Shown here one piece after another: positions 57,015 to 64,000 of a stretch of DNA of 64,000 bases. Source of the stretch: Roseateles hydrophilus (lineage in GTDB: Bacteria > Pseudomonadota > Gammaproteobacteria > Burkholderiales > Burkholderiaceae_C); the NCBI RefSeq assembly GCF_026712245.1, contig NZ_JAPPUY010000001.1:372001-436000 (forward strand), written 5' to 3'. The translations under genes were made by a program, and so were the position numbers. Position 1 is the stretch's first letter, and each line of letters opens with the position of its first letter. Below the pieces are notes generated by a model, which saw only the letters and a list, made by a program, of their open reading frames with translations, had not been told where the DNA came from and ran no database searches.

Positions 57015-57051
57015 AAAACCCCTAGAGAACAAGCGCTCTAGGGGTTTTTTT
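57015..57051 (+). terminator. Strong intrinsic terminator of the tRNA-Lys unit
   Basis: Stem CCCCTAGAG (57019-57027) and CTCTAGGGG (57036-57044) with an eight-base loop, flanked by AAAA and followed by seven Ts. It is a textbook Rho-independent terminator. Confidence 0.92.
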
Positions 57052-57863
57052 ATTGCGCTCGCGCCGGCGAGGGGGGGCATTGTCTGAGCTTTGCCCAGCC
57101 GCTCATCCCAAGTCGAGCGAGCGCCTGCCCGCGCCGCAAGATCCGGCATGGGCGTCGTCGCGGCGGGCTCTGCGGCTCGCTAGACGGCCGTCGCCACTGC
57201 ACCCAAACCCAGCGTTGCGCTGAACGTACCGAGCAGGACAACGTCGCGCCGCTCGTTCCCGAGCCGCCAGGCTTGCAGCGTAACCACGGCGAGCGTGGCT
57301 GCGAGGACGATGAGCATCAGCGTGGAGGGCATGGTGGTGGCGATCCGATACGTTTAGTCAGGCTGCCGCCACGGCGAGGCAGGCGTGCTGCACAAAGCTG
57401 CAGGTGCGTGCCCGCCATTGAGGCAATGGCATCCGCCGTGACAACGCAGCGGACTATGTCCGTGTATGCGGTACGGGCCAATCAACGTTTGGTTGAGCGA
57501 CGCCTCTCATTTGCTGTGAACCGGGCGCCTGAGTTGCGAGCAAAGCAGACTTGACGGTGTGCTCGATAGAAGTGGCACCGCAGGCGACGCTTCGCCGGTC
57601 GAGCTCGAACGACGCCGTTCCCAACGGCTCACGGGTGTCTAAGAAACCCGGGGCGATTCAGAGCTGGCAGCGACCGAAGGGTATGCGTAGCACGACCTAC
57701 AGGCGAATCATCGGTGCCATCTTGGACTGCGAAGAAGCGCGGGAGGTGGCGCTAAGTTCCTACATGCACCGACATGCCATGGCGCTGGGGCTGAAGCTTT
57801 GATGTGCGGTTCTAGGCAGCAGAATTCTGTTGCCAGCAACAGCAAGTCGAGCCGGAAAGGAAA
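57052..57863. other. Spacer of degraded appearance downstream of the tRNA genes
   Basis: About 810 bases with clearly lower GC than the flanks. Apart from a 50-codon membrane-protein-like frame (57180-57332, minus) I see no recognisable gene. A plus-strand frame ending at 57802 (MRSTTYRRIIGAILDCEEAR near its end) reads like a fragment of a real protein, but has no clear start. A position just behind tRNA genes is a common landing site for integrating elements, so this may be a scar. No integrase or flanking repeat was found. Confidence 0.45.
57180..57332 (-). CDS. Putative small two-helix membrane protein
   Basis: A 50-residue frame: MPSTLMLIVLAATLAVVTLQ, AWRLGNERRD, then VVLLGTFSATLGLGAVATAV. 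Two hydrophobic helices are separated by a charged turn, a pattern unlikely in random sequence. No good ribosome site precedes the ATG and no family is recognised. It could be a real small protein or a remnant of a larger one. Confidence 0.4.
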   Translation of the reverse strand: MPSTLMLIVLAATLAVVTLQAWRLGNERRDVVLLGTFSATLGLGAVATAV

Positions 57864-57895
57864 AACGGGTTAGCGGCCTGAGCTGCTAACCCGTT
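57864..57895 (-). terminator. Intrinsic terminator of the merR-tRNA-Pro end of the translation operon
   Basis: A perfect 11-bp stem AACGGGTTAGC / GCTAACCCGTT with a ten-base loop. Read on the minus strand it is followed by a run of five Ts, 18 bases past the tRNA-Pro 3' end. Confidence 0.88.
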
Positions 57896-57913
57896 GATCT
57901 ACTTCAATAAAAA

Positions 57914-57991
<78 letters not shown>

Positions 57992-58023
57992 CTGAGCCAA
58001 TAAGTATAACGTAAATTTCGCCG

Positions 58024-58542
58024 TCAGATCAACAATGCCGTGCGAATCGCCAAAAGCTCTGCCCGAACTTGCTCCAGCGAAGTCAGGGGAGCGACCGGCT
58101 CAATGGGTAGCGTCAGTGTGGCCTCAGCTGCTTTCAGCGGACGGGTGGCGGGCGCCAATGGTCGAGCAGCGGCCGCTGCGATCAGCGCGGCGCCTGCATC
58201 GTCAGCATCGAGCTCATCGAGCATCTCGTCGTCGTGCTGTCGAGCGGCCTCAGCTTCTTCACGGAAGCTCTGCACCGTGGCCGCTGGCAGACCTTCGCTG
58301 AGCTGGTTGCGTGCGCCACTGATCGTGAACCCTTGGTCGTAGAGCAGGTCACGGATGCGGCGGATCAGCAGCACTTCGTGGTGCTGGTAATAGCGCCGAT
58401 TACCGCGTCGCTTCATGGGTTTGAGTTGGTTGAACTCCTGCTCCCAATAGCGAAGCACGTAGGGCTTCACGCCGCACAGCTCGCTCACCTCACCGATGGT
58501 GAAGTAGCGTTTGGCGGGGATGGCGGGAAGCGCCTTTTCCAT
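58024..58542 (-). CDS. MerR-family transcriptional regulator
   Basis: A 172-residue regulator with an N-terminal MerR winged helix (KRYFTIGEVSELCGVKPYVL, RYWEQEFNQLKPMKRRGNRR, YYQHHEVLLIRRIRDLL). The C-terminal half is Ala/Glu/Asp-rich and lacks the Cys pattern of metal-sensing MerR proteins. Genes of this type regularly follow ihfA; the effector is unknown. It lies 35 bases after ihfA. Confidence 0.9.
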   Translation of the reverse strand: MEKALPAIPAKRYFTIGEVSELCGVKPYVLRYWEQEFNQLKPMKRRGNRRYYQHHEVLLIRRIRDLLYDQGFTISGARNQLSEGLPAATVQSFREEAEAARQHDDEMLDELDADDAGAALIAAAAARPLAPATRPLKAAEATLTLPIEPVAPLTSLEQVRAELLAIRTALLI

Positions 58543-58577
58543 TGCAAATCAATAAGTTCGCGAAAGGGAAGCAGACT

Positions 58578-58946
58578 CTACTCGAAGTCTTCCGAGCCGG
58601 GCGCGTCGCCTTGCACCTGGCCCTTGAGTTTGTGGCTGGCGTGAAAGGTCACCACGTTGCGCGCCTTGATCGGGATGGACTCGCCGGTGCGCGGGTTACG
58701 GCCTGGGCGGGGCGCCTTGCGACGGATGTTGAAGTTGCCAAAGCCAGAGAGCTTCACGTCCTGGCCCTTGACGAGGCTGTCGTGCAGGATGTCGAAGAAG
58801 GCCTCGACCATGTCCTTGGACTCGCGCTTGTTCAGGCCCAACTTGTCGAAGAGCAACTCGGCAAGCTCCGCCTTGGTCAGCGTGGGCGTCTCAAGGCTGC
58901 CAATGACAACGGCAACCGGGTCCTTTTTGTCGTGGTGAGCGTCCAT
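58578..58946 (-). CDS. ihfA: Integration host factor subunit alpha
   Basis: IHF-alpha pairs with IHF-beta to bend DNA sharply at specific sites. The 122-residue protein has [20 protein letters not shown], the dimer core, and the DNA-binding beta arm [20 protein letters not shown] with the Pro wedge. The first 22 residues are an extension beyond the E. coli form, as seen in other Burkholderiales. It is 11 bases after pheT. Confidence 0.95.
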   Translation of the reverse strand: MDAHHDKKDPVAVVIGSLETPTLTKAELAELLFDKLGLNKRESKDMVEAFFDILHDSLVKGQDVKLSGFGNFNIRRKAPRPGRNPRTGESIPIKARNVVTFHASHKLKGQVQGDAPGSEDFE

Positions 58947-58957
58947 GAATCCTCCGA

Positions 58958-61399
58958 TCAGCCGCGCAGGCGCGCGCCAAGCTGCTGGGTCGTGGCAGCG
59001 ACGATGGCCGCGACGGCTGCATCGATGCGCTCGTCGGTGAGCGTGGCGTCGTCGTCCAGCAGTTCCAGGCGCACGGCCAGGCTGCGCTCGTCGGCCTGCA
59101 GGTCGGTGGTGGCACCGGCCGCGGGTTTGAAGACATCGAACAGTCGGGCCGAGCGCAGCAGGGCGCCGCCGGCAGACTGGATAGTGGCCATCAGCGCGTC
59201 GTGCGGGGTGCTGTCCTTGACCACCAGGGCCAGGTCGCGTTGCACGGCTTGCTGGCGCGGCAGCGGCTGGCCTTGCGGCAGCGTGCGGGTCAGCGCGGCG
59301 TCCAGATCCAGCTCGAACACCACCGGCGCACTGCCGCTGATGTCGTAGCCCTGCCGCCAGCGCGGGTGCAGTTCACCGACGAAGCCGACGGCCTGGCCGT
59401 TCAGGCTCACGAGGGCGCTGCGGCCTGGGTGCAGGGCTGGGTGCTCGGCGGCTTCGAAGGTCAGCGCCTGCGGCGCGAACAGGGATTCCAGATCGCCCTT
59501 CACGTCGAAGAAGTCGACGGCGCGGTCCTTCTGGCTCCACTGCTGCTGATCGGCCGGGCCCCAGGCCAGACCACCCAGACGCAGCGGCTGCTCGATGCCG
59601 GCGACGGCCAGCGGGCCGTTGGCCACCGCAGCGTCGCGCTTGAAGACGCGGCCCAGTTCGAACACGCGCACGCGCGTCGCACGGCGGGCCTGATTGTGGC
59701 GCAGCACCTGCACCAGGCTGCCGATCAGGCTGGTGCGCATCACCGACAGCGGGGCGGCGATGGGGTTGAGCAGCTGGATCGGGTCGGTGACGCCGGCCAG
59801 CTCGCGCTCCCAGCGTTCTTCGACGAAGCTGAAGTTGATGGTCTCGAAGTAGTCGCGTGCGGCTACGGCGCGGCGCAGCGCGTGCTTGGCTTGGCGCGAC
59901 TCCGAGCCGGTGCGGCCCACGATGGGCGCCAGCGGGGCCGTGGAGGGCAGCGTGGGGTAGCCCATCACGCGGATGACTTCCTCGATGAGGTCTTCCTCGA
60001 TGAGGAGGTCAAAGCGCCAGCTCGGCGGGGTCACGGTGATCACGCCGTCCGCCGCGGTGAACGGCAGGCCCAGGCGCGTGAACACCTGTTCGCAGTCGGC
60101 TTGCGTGACCGGCATGCCGATGACCTTGGCGGCGCGTGCAACGCGCAGCGCCACGGGTTGGCGCACTGGCACGTTGGGCGACTGGTCGTCCATCGGGCCG
60201 ACTTGCGTGTCGGGGGTGCCGCAGATGTCGAGGATGAGCTGCGTGATGCGCTCAATGTGCTCGACGGTGTGGGACGGGTCCACGCCGCGCTCGAAGCGGT
60301 GGCCGGCGTCGGTCGAGAAGTTGTAGCGGCGGCCGCGGCCCATGACGGCCTCGGGCCACCAGAAGGCGGCTTCGACGTAGACGTTCTTGGTGTCGTCGGA
60401 CACGGCCGTGTGGTCGCCGCCCATGATGCCGGCGAGGGACTCGACCTCGCGCGCGTCGGCAATGACGCCGACCTTTTCGTCCACGGTGATGGTGTTGCCG
60501 TTCAGCAGCTTGAGTTGTTCGCCGGCCTGGCCCCAGCGCACGATGAGCTCACCGCTGATCTTGTCCAGGTCGAAGATGTGCGACGGGCGGCCGTACTCGA
60601 ACATGACGTAGTTCGAGATGTCGACCAGCGCCGTGACCGAGCGCTGGCCGCAGCGCTCCAGGCGCTGGACCATCCAGGCGGGCGTCTTCGCGGTCGTGTT
60701 GATGCCCTTGACGATGCGACCGGAGAAACGGCCGCAGAGGTCGGTGGCTTCGATGCGCACGGGCAGCTTGGCATCCAGCGTCGGCGGGACGGCCGGGAAC
60801 TCGGCCTTCAGCAGCGGCGAACCGGTGAGCGCGGCCACTTCGCGTGCCACACCGAACACGCTCAGGCCGTGGCCCAGGTTGGGCGTGAGCTTGAGGGTGA
60901 ACAGCGTGTCGTCGAGAGCCAGATGCTTGCGGATGTCTTCGCCGACAGTGGCGTCAGCGGCCAGCTCCAGCAGGCCGCCGTGGTCTTCGCTGAGCTTGAG
61001 CTCGCGCGCCGAGCACAGCATGCCGAAGCTCTCCACGCCGCGCAGCTTGCCCACGCCGATCTTGAACGGCTTGCCGTCCGCACCCGGCGGCAGCTCGGCG
61101 CCGACCGTGGCCAGCGGCACCTTGATGCCCACGCGGGCGTTGGGCGCGCCGCAGACGATCTGCAGCGGCTCGCCGTTGTTGAACGCAGCGCCGGCGTTGA
61201 CCTTGCAAACGCGCAGCTTGTCGGCGTTGGGGTGCTGCTCGGCCTCCAGGATTTCGGCCACGACGATGCCGTGGAAGGGCGGGGCGACGGGGCGCAGCTC
61301 TTCCACTTCCATGCCGGACATGGTCAGCAGTTCGGCCAGTTGGGCGGTGGACAGCGGCGGATTGCAGAACTCGCGCAGCCAGGACTCGGGGAATTGCAT
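58958..61399 (-). CDS. pheT: Phenylalanyl-tRNA synthetase beta subunit
   Basis: PheT forms the alpha2-beta2 enzyme with PheS and supplies editing and tRNA binding. The 813-residue protein shows the N-terminal [20 protein letters not shown] and the EMAP-like tRNA-binding domain ([20 protein letters not shown]), B3/B4 editing core, B5 ([20 protein letters not shown]) and the C-terminal anticodon-binding domain ([20 protein letters not shown]). It begins 18 bases after pheS. Confidence 0.97.
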   Translation of the reverse strand: MQFPESWLREFCNPPLSTAQLAELLTMSGMEVEELRPVAPPFHGIVVAEILEAEQHPNADKLRVCKVNAGAAFNNGEPLQIVCGAPNARVGIKVPLATVGAELPPGADGKPFKIGVGKLRGVESFGMLCSARELKLSEDHGGLLELAADATVGEDIRKHLALDDTLFTLKLTPNLGHGLSVFGVAREVAALTGSPLLKAEFPAVPPTLDAKLPVRIEATDLCGRFSGRIVKGINTTAKTPAWMVQRLERCGQRSVTALVDISNYVMFEYGRPSHIFDLDKISGELIVRWGQAGEQLKLLNGNTITVDEKVGVIADAREVESLAGIMGGDHTAVSDDTKNVYVEAAFWWPEAVMGRGRRYNFSTDAGHRFERGVDPSHTVEHIERITQLILDICGTPDTQVGPMDDQSPNVPVRQPVALRVARAAKVIGMPVTQADCEQVFTRLGLPFTAADGVITVTPPSWRFDLLIEEDLIEEVIRVMGYPTLPSTAPLAPIVGRTGSESRQAKHALRRAVAARDYFETINFSFVEERWERELAGVTDPIQLLNPIAAPLSVMRTSLIGSLVQVLRHNQARRATRVRVFELGRVFKRDAAVANGPLAVAGIEQPLRLGGLAWGPADQQQWSQKDRAVDFFDVKGDLESLFAPQALTFEAAEHPALHPGRSALVSLNGQAVGFVGELHPRWRQGYDISGSAPVVFELDLDAALTRTLPQGQPLPRQQAVQRDLALVVKDSTPHDALMATIQSAGGALLRSARLFDVFKPAAGATTDLQADERSLAVRLELLDDDATLTDERIDAAVAAIVAATTQQLGARLRG

Positions 61400-61417
61400 G
61401 GTCTTGTTCTTGTCGAA

Positions 61418-62461
61418 TTACTTGAACTGGGCGAGGAAACGCAGGTCGCCGTCGAAGAAGGCGCGCAGGTCGTTGACGCCGTAGCGCAGCATGGCCAGGC
61501 GGTCGATGCCGGAACCGAACGCGAAGCCGATGTAGCGCTCGGGGTCCAGGCCCATGTTGCGGATGACTTGCGGGTGCACCTGACCCGAGCCAGACACTTC
61601 CAGCCAGCGGCCCTTCAGCGGGCCGCTCTCGAACATGATGTCGATCTCGGCGCTGGGCTCGGTGAACGGGAAGTAGCTGGGGCGGAAGCGCAGCTGCAGC
61701 TGATCGGTCTCGAAGAAGGCAGTGATGAAGTTCAGGTAGACCGCCTTCAGGTCCTTGAACGAGATGTTCTCGCCCACCCACAGGCCTTCGACCTGGTGGA
61801 ACATGGGCGAGTGCGTGGCGTCGCTGTCCACGCGGTAGGTGCGGCCCGGCGCGATGACGCGGATCTCGGGCATGGTGTCCTGGCCGGCGTAGCGCTTGGC
61901 ATGGGCCTGCGCGTAGCGGATCTGCATCGGGCTGGTGTGCGGGCGCAGGTTGAGCCAGCTGCCGTTCTCGTCTTTCATGTCGACGTAGAACGTGTCCTGC
62001 ATCGAGCGGGCTGGGTGGTTCTCGGGGTTGTTGAGCGCCGAGAAGCTGTACCAGTCGGTCTCGATCTCGGGGCCGTCGGCCACGTCGAAACCCATCGACG
62101 AGAAGATGGCTTCGATGCGCTCCATGGCGCGGGTGATGGGGTGCAGGCCGCCGGTGCCGCGCTGGCGGCCGGGCAGGGTGACGTCCAGGGCTTCGGCCTT
62201 GAGTTGCTTCTCCAACTCGGCAGCGGCCAGCGCGTCACGACGGGCGGTGAGGGCGGCCTCGATGGCGACCTTGGTCTGGTTGATCTCGGCGCCGCGGGTC
62301 TTCTTTTCCTCGATGCTCAGGGCGCCCAGGCCCTTCATCAGTTCGGTCACACGGCCGGACTTGCCCAGGTAGCGCGCCTTGGCGTTCTCCAGTTCGGCGG
62401 GCGTGGGGGCGGCGGCAAAGTCGGCCTGTGCCGCTTGCAGCAAAGCGTCGAGATCAGACAT
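61418..62461 (-). CDS. pheS: Phenylalanyl-tRNA synthetase alpha subunit
   Basis: PheS is the catalytic class II subunit. The 347-residue protein has an N-terminal coiled coil ([20 protein letters not shown]), motif 2 ([20 protein letters not shown]), and motif 3 ([20 protein letters not shown]). Phe-pocket text FEVSGSGQ-like ([20 protein letters not shown]) is present. A hairpin lies just upstream in the rplT-pheS spacer. Confidence 0.97.
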   Translation of the reverse strand: MSDLDALLQAAQADFAAAPTPAELENAKARYLGKSGRVTELMKGLGALSIEEKKTRGAEINQTKVAIEAALTARRDALAAAELEKQLKAEALDVTLPGRQRGTGGLHPITRAMERIEAIFSSMGFDVADGPEIETDWYSFSALNNPENHPARSMQDTFYVDMKDENGSWLNLRPHTSPMQIRYAQAHAKRYAGQDTMPEIRVIAPGRTYRVDSDATHSPMFHQVEGLWVGENISFKDLKAVYLNFITAFFETDQLQLRFRPSYFPFTEPSAEIDIMFESGPLKGRWLEVSGSGQVHPQVIRNMGLDPERYIGFAFGSGIDRLAMLRYGVNDLRAFFDGDLRFLAQFK

Positions 62462-62482
62462 TCGGGAATTCGGAATGAGAAA

Positions 62483-62506
62483 GGGCCGACCCTGGTGGGC
62501 CGGCCC
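62483..62506 (-). terminator. Stem-loop in the pheS leader, candidate attenuator
   Basis: Read on the minus strand, GGGCCGGCCC-ACCA-GGGTCGGCCC forms a ten-bp stem (one G-U pair) followed by TTTCT, 21 bases before the pheS ATG. It could lower transcription between the ribosomal-protein genes and pheST. No Phe-rich leader peptide is visible, so E. coli-type attenuation is unproven. Confidence 0.6.
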
Positions 62507-62548
62507 TCAAAAGTTGCGGGCTCCAGCTCGCGCCGGAGCAGTTCGCAA

Positions 62549-62905
62549 TCAGGCGAGCGCGGCCTTCACCTTGGCGAAGATGCTGGCGAAACCAGCCGGG
62601 TCGTTGACGGCCAGATCGGCGAGGACCTTGCGGTCGATCTCGATCTGGGCCTTCTTCAGACCCGCCACGAACTTGCTGTAGGACAGGCCCAGGCCACGCG
62701 AGGCGGCGTTGATACGGGCGATCCACAGCTGACGGAAGACGCGCTTCTTGGTGCGGCGGTCACGGTAGGCGTATTGGCCCGCCTTCATCACCGCCTGCTT
62801 GGCGATGCGGAAAACGTTCTTACGACGACCGCGGAAGCCCTTGGCCAGGGCCAGGACCTTCTTGTGACGGGCGCGAGCGGTAACACCACGTTTGACGCGA
62901 GGCAT
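62549..62905 (-). CDS. rplT: 50S ribosomal protein L20
   Basis: L20 is needed early in 50S assembly and in E. coli represses its own operon. The 118-residue protein starts [20 protein letters not shown] with [20 protein letters not shown] and ends [18 protein letters not shown]. It has the normal length and follows rpmI by 26 bases. Confidence 0.98.
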   Translation of the reverse strand: MPRVKRGVTARARHKKVLALAKGFRGRRKNVFRIAKQAVMKAGQYAYRDRRTKKRVFRQLWIARINAASRGLGLSYSKFVAGLKKAQIEIDRKVLADLAVNDPAGFASIFAKVKAALA

Positions 62906-62931
62906 ATGTTTCTCCTTCTAGTCTTGGTGGA

Positions 62932-63135
62932 TTACAGGCCGGCGAAAGGCAACATTTGAGCCATGTGGCCCATGTTGGTTTCGTGCACGTTCACAGCGCC
63001 GCGCAGCTGACGCTTGTTCTTCGTGGTCTTCTTGGTCAGGATGTGGCGCTTGAACGCCTGACCGCGCTTGACGGTGCCACCCGGACGAACGCGAAAACGC
63101 TTCTTCGCGCTGCTCTTGGTCTTCATCTTGGGCAT
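62932..63135 (-). CDS. rpmI: 50S ribosomal protein L35
   Basis: L35 is a small basic large-subunit protein. The 67-residue product [40 protein letters not shown] is typical. It lies between infC and rplT in the universal order, with a strong stem-loop 78 bases upstream of its start. Confidence 0.98.
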   Translation of the reverse strand: MPKMKTKSSAKKRFRVRPGGTVKRGQAFKRHILTKKTTKNKRQLRGAVNVHETNMGHMAQMLPFAGL

Positions 63136-63212
63136 GTGAATGCTCCTTTTAAGTGTGTCCCTGGGGCGATGCCGGTGAACCCGACATGCTTGTTGGCCTC
63201 AGGAGACTTGTG

Positions 63213-63240
63213 AACCGGCAGGCGACCAAACCTGCCGGTT
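63213..63240 (-). promoter_or_regulatory. Strong stem-loop in the infC-rpmI spacer
   Basis: A perfect ten-bp stem AACCGGCAGG / CCTGCCGGTT with an eight-base loop lies 15 bases past the infC stop. No U run follows, so it is not a simple terminator. In E. coli the same spacer takes part in L20 control of rpmI; a comparable role here is inference. Confidence 0.6.
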
Positions 63241-63254
63241 GAACTCTGTCGATC

Positions 63255-63800
63255 TCAGCGCTTCTTGGGCGCCAGGACCATGATCATCTGCCGACCTTCG
63301 AGCTTCGGCATGTTCTCGACCACCGCCACATCAGCCAGCTCGTCGCGAATCCGCTCCAGCAGGCGCATGCCGATGTCCTGGTGCGTGATTTCGCGGCCCC
63401 GGTAGCGCAGCGTGACCTTGCCCTTGTCACCGTCTTCAGCGATGAAGCGGCGCAAGTTGCGCATCTTGATCTGGTAGTCACCTTCGTCCGTGCCCGGGCG
63501 GAACTTGACTTCCTTGATCTCGATGATCTTTTGCTTGGCCTTGGCTTCAGCGGCGCGCTTTTGTTCCTGGTACTTGAACTTGCCGTAGTCCATCAGCCGG
63601 CAGACCGGCGGATTGGCGGTGGCAGAGATCTCGACCAGGTCCACGTCCAGGTCGCCCGCCATGCGCAGGGCTTCCTGGATGCTGACGATCCCGATGGGTT
63701 CATTCTCGGGGCCGTTCAGACGGACTTCGGGAGCCATGATTTCGCGGTTCAGGCGGTGCTTGCGCTCCGGAATCGCGCGACGGTCGGCAAACGTAGCGAT
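63255..63800 (-). CDS. infC: Translation initiation factor IF-3, probable AUC start
   Basis: IF-3 keeps 30S subunits free and checks start codons and initiator tRNA. The conserved N-terminus ([20 protein letters not shown]) lies upstream of the first ATG (63737) and begins at an ATC codon (63798-63800) preceded by AAAGG. This start gives 181 residues, the standard length, and mirrors the rare AUU start of E. coli infC, which allows IF-3 to limit its own synthesis. Further motifs are [20 protein letters not shown] and [20 protein letters not shown]. An ATG start would lose a conserved segment of 20 residues. Confidence 0.93.
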   Translation of the reverse strand: MATFADRRAIPERKHRLNREIMAPEVRLNGPENEPIGIVSIQEALRMAGDLDVDLVEISATANPPVCRLMDYGKFKYQEQKRAAEAKAKQKIIEIKEVKFRPGTDEGDYQIKMRNLRRFIAEDGDKGKVTLRYRGREITHQDIGMRLLERIRDELADVAVVENMPKLEGRQMIMVLAPKKR

Positions 63801-63818
63801 GGTGTGGACCTTTCAACA

Positions 63819-63839
63819 AGGCCCCAAGGCGAGGGGCCT
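63819..63839 (-). promoter_or_regulatory. Hairpin in the infC leader
   Basis: AGGCCCC-TCGCCTT-GGGGCCT on the minus strand forms a seven-bp stem that ends about 18 bases before the AUC codon, between thrS and infC. It is followed by TTGTT only, so it could act as a weak terminator, a processing site or a translational control element. Confidence 0.45.
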
Positions 63840-63871
63840 CAAACAAAACAAAGCGCGCCCGGACGGCTCTT

Positions 63872-64000
63872 TCAGACCTTGTTGGTGATGTCTGCGGAGA
63901 TCCTGTCGAGGAAGTCCTGCAGGGGCATCACGCCGAGATCCTGGTTGCCACGGGCGCGTACCGCAACGCTGCCATTCGCCTTTTCCTTGTCACCCACGAC
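63872..64000 (-). CDS. thrS: Threonyl-tRNA synthetase, C-terminal end (cut by window edge)
   Basis: The last 42 codons of a frame running in from the right edge: [40 protein letters not shown] and KV, then TGA. This matches the end of the ThrRS anticodon-binding domain (VGDKE and [12 protein letters not shown]). thrS directly upstream of infC is the conserved order. Confidence 0.92.
   Translation of the reverse strand, partial: VVGDKEKANGSVAVRARGNQDLGVMPLQDFLDRISADITNKV

Noticed and set aside
56922-57149. A 75-residue minus-strand frame across the second tRNA-Lys
   Set aside because: It is antisense to the tRNA and its terminator; the familiar-looking VGPVGFEPTTNGLRVRCS text is a well-known false translation of tRNA genes.
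59201-62959. A 1252-codon open frame on the plus strand
   Set aside because: It lies entirely antisense to pheT, pheS and rplT. Its Leu/Val/Arg/Gly/His-rich composition is the mirror of GC-rich codon use, and it has no motif.

Overview
The window is a stretch of bacterial chromosome with high GC content. Gene content and order point to a flagellated betaproteobacterium of the order Burkholderiales, probably of the Roseateles/Mitsuaria/Rubrivivax type. Supporting signs are the flg gene order, a PEP-CTERM protein, DUF1841 and DUF3460 proteins, and the infC-rpmI-rplT-pheS-pheT-ihfA-merR-tRNA-Pro block. No transposase, integrase, CRISPR array or rRNA operon was seen.

Region 1 (1-19.3 kb) is flagellar. 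flgBCDEFGH run on the minus strand from 17.5 kb to 12.5 kb. flgI, flgJ and a truncated flgK lie at 3.0-0 kb on the same strand. About 9.5 kb of plus-strand genes separate flgH from flgI: a YtrA-type GntR regulator with a palindromic operator over its start, an ABC ATPase, two paralogous membrane proteins, an M20 amidohydrolase, a secreted 5'-nucleotidase, a PEP-CTERM protein and a secreted metallophosphoesterase. flgA, flgM (behind a sigma-28 promoter) and flgN diverge on the plus strand and end at a bidirectional terminator.

Region 2 (19.3-28.7 kb) holds a tightly overlapping kefF-kefC-sir2-DUF1841 operon, a MaoC hydratase, a DUF808 protein and a minus-strand row metG, YoaK-like, DUF3460, scpA. 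Region 3 (28.7-32.8 kb) is the division locus minCDE. A 590-bp spacer carrying several DnaA-box-like 9-mers lies upstream of it, and a tandem 113-bp palindromic repeat lies downstream, beyond two minus-strand genes. Region 4 (32.8-45.6 kb) has ygjP-like metalloprotease, dusC, a DPP IV-like peptidase and a SUI1 factor, then dbpA, an orphan binding protein, glnS, a LytTR two-component pair and a HerA-like ATPase.

Region 5 (45.6-56.7 kb) is one dense plus-strand run: yebC, purD, acyltransferase, hemF, nadD, rsfS, rlmH, maf, rng, tolB, pal, cpoB, tcdA. Many neighbours overlap by 1-4 bases. RsfS carries a histone-H1-like Lys/Ala/Pro tail. Region 6 (56.7-64 kb) has two tRNA-Lys genes with a strong terminator, a degraded-looking spacer, and the minus-strand translation operon thrS(end)-infC-rpmI-rplT-pheS-pheT-ihfA-merR-tRNA-Pro, with infC apparently starting at AUC.

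The most interesting leads are the split flagellar operon, the YtrA-controlled ABC system with two unfamiliar permeases, the variant sirtuin embedded in a Kef operon, the DnaA-box-like sites flanking minCDE, and the RsfS tail. All functional claims come from reading motifs and context; no searches were run.
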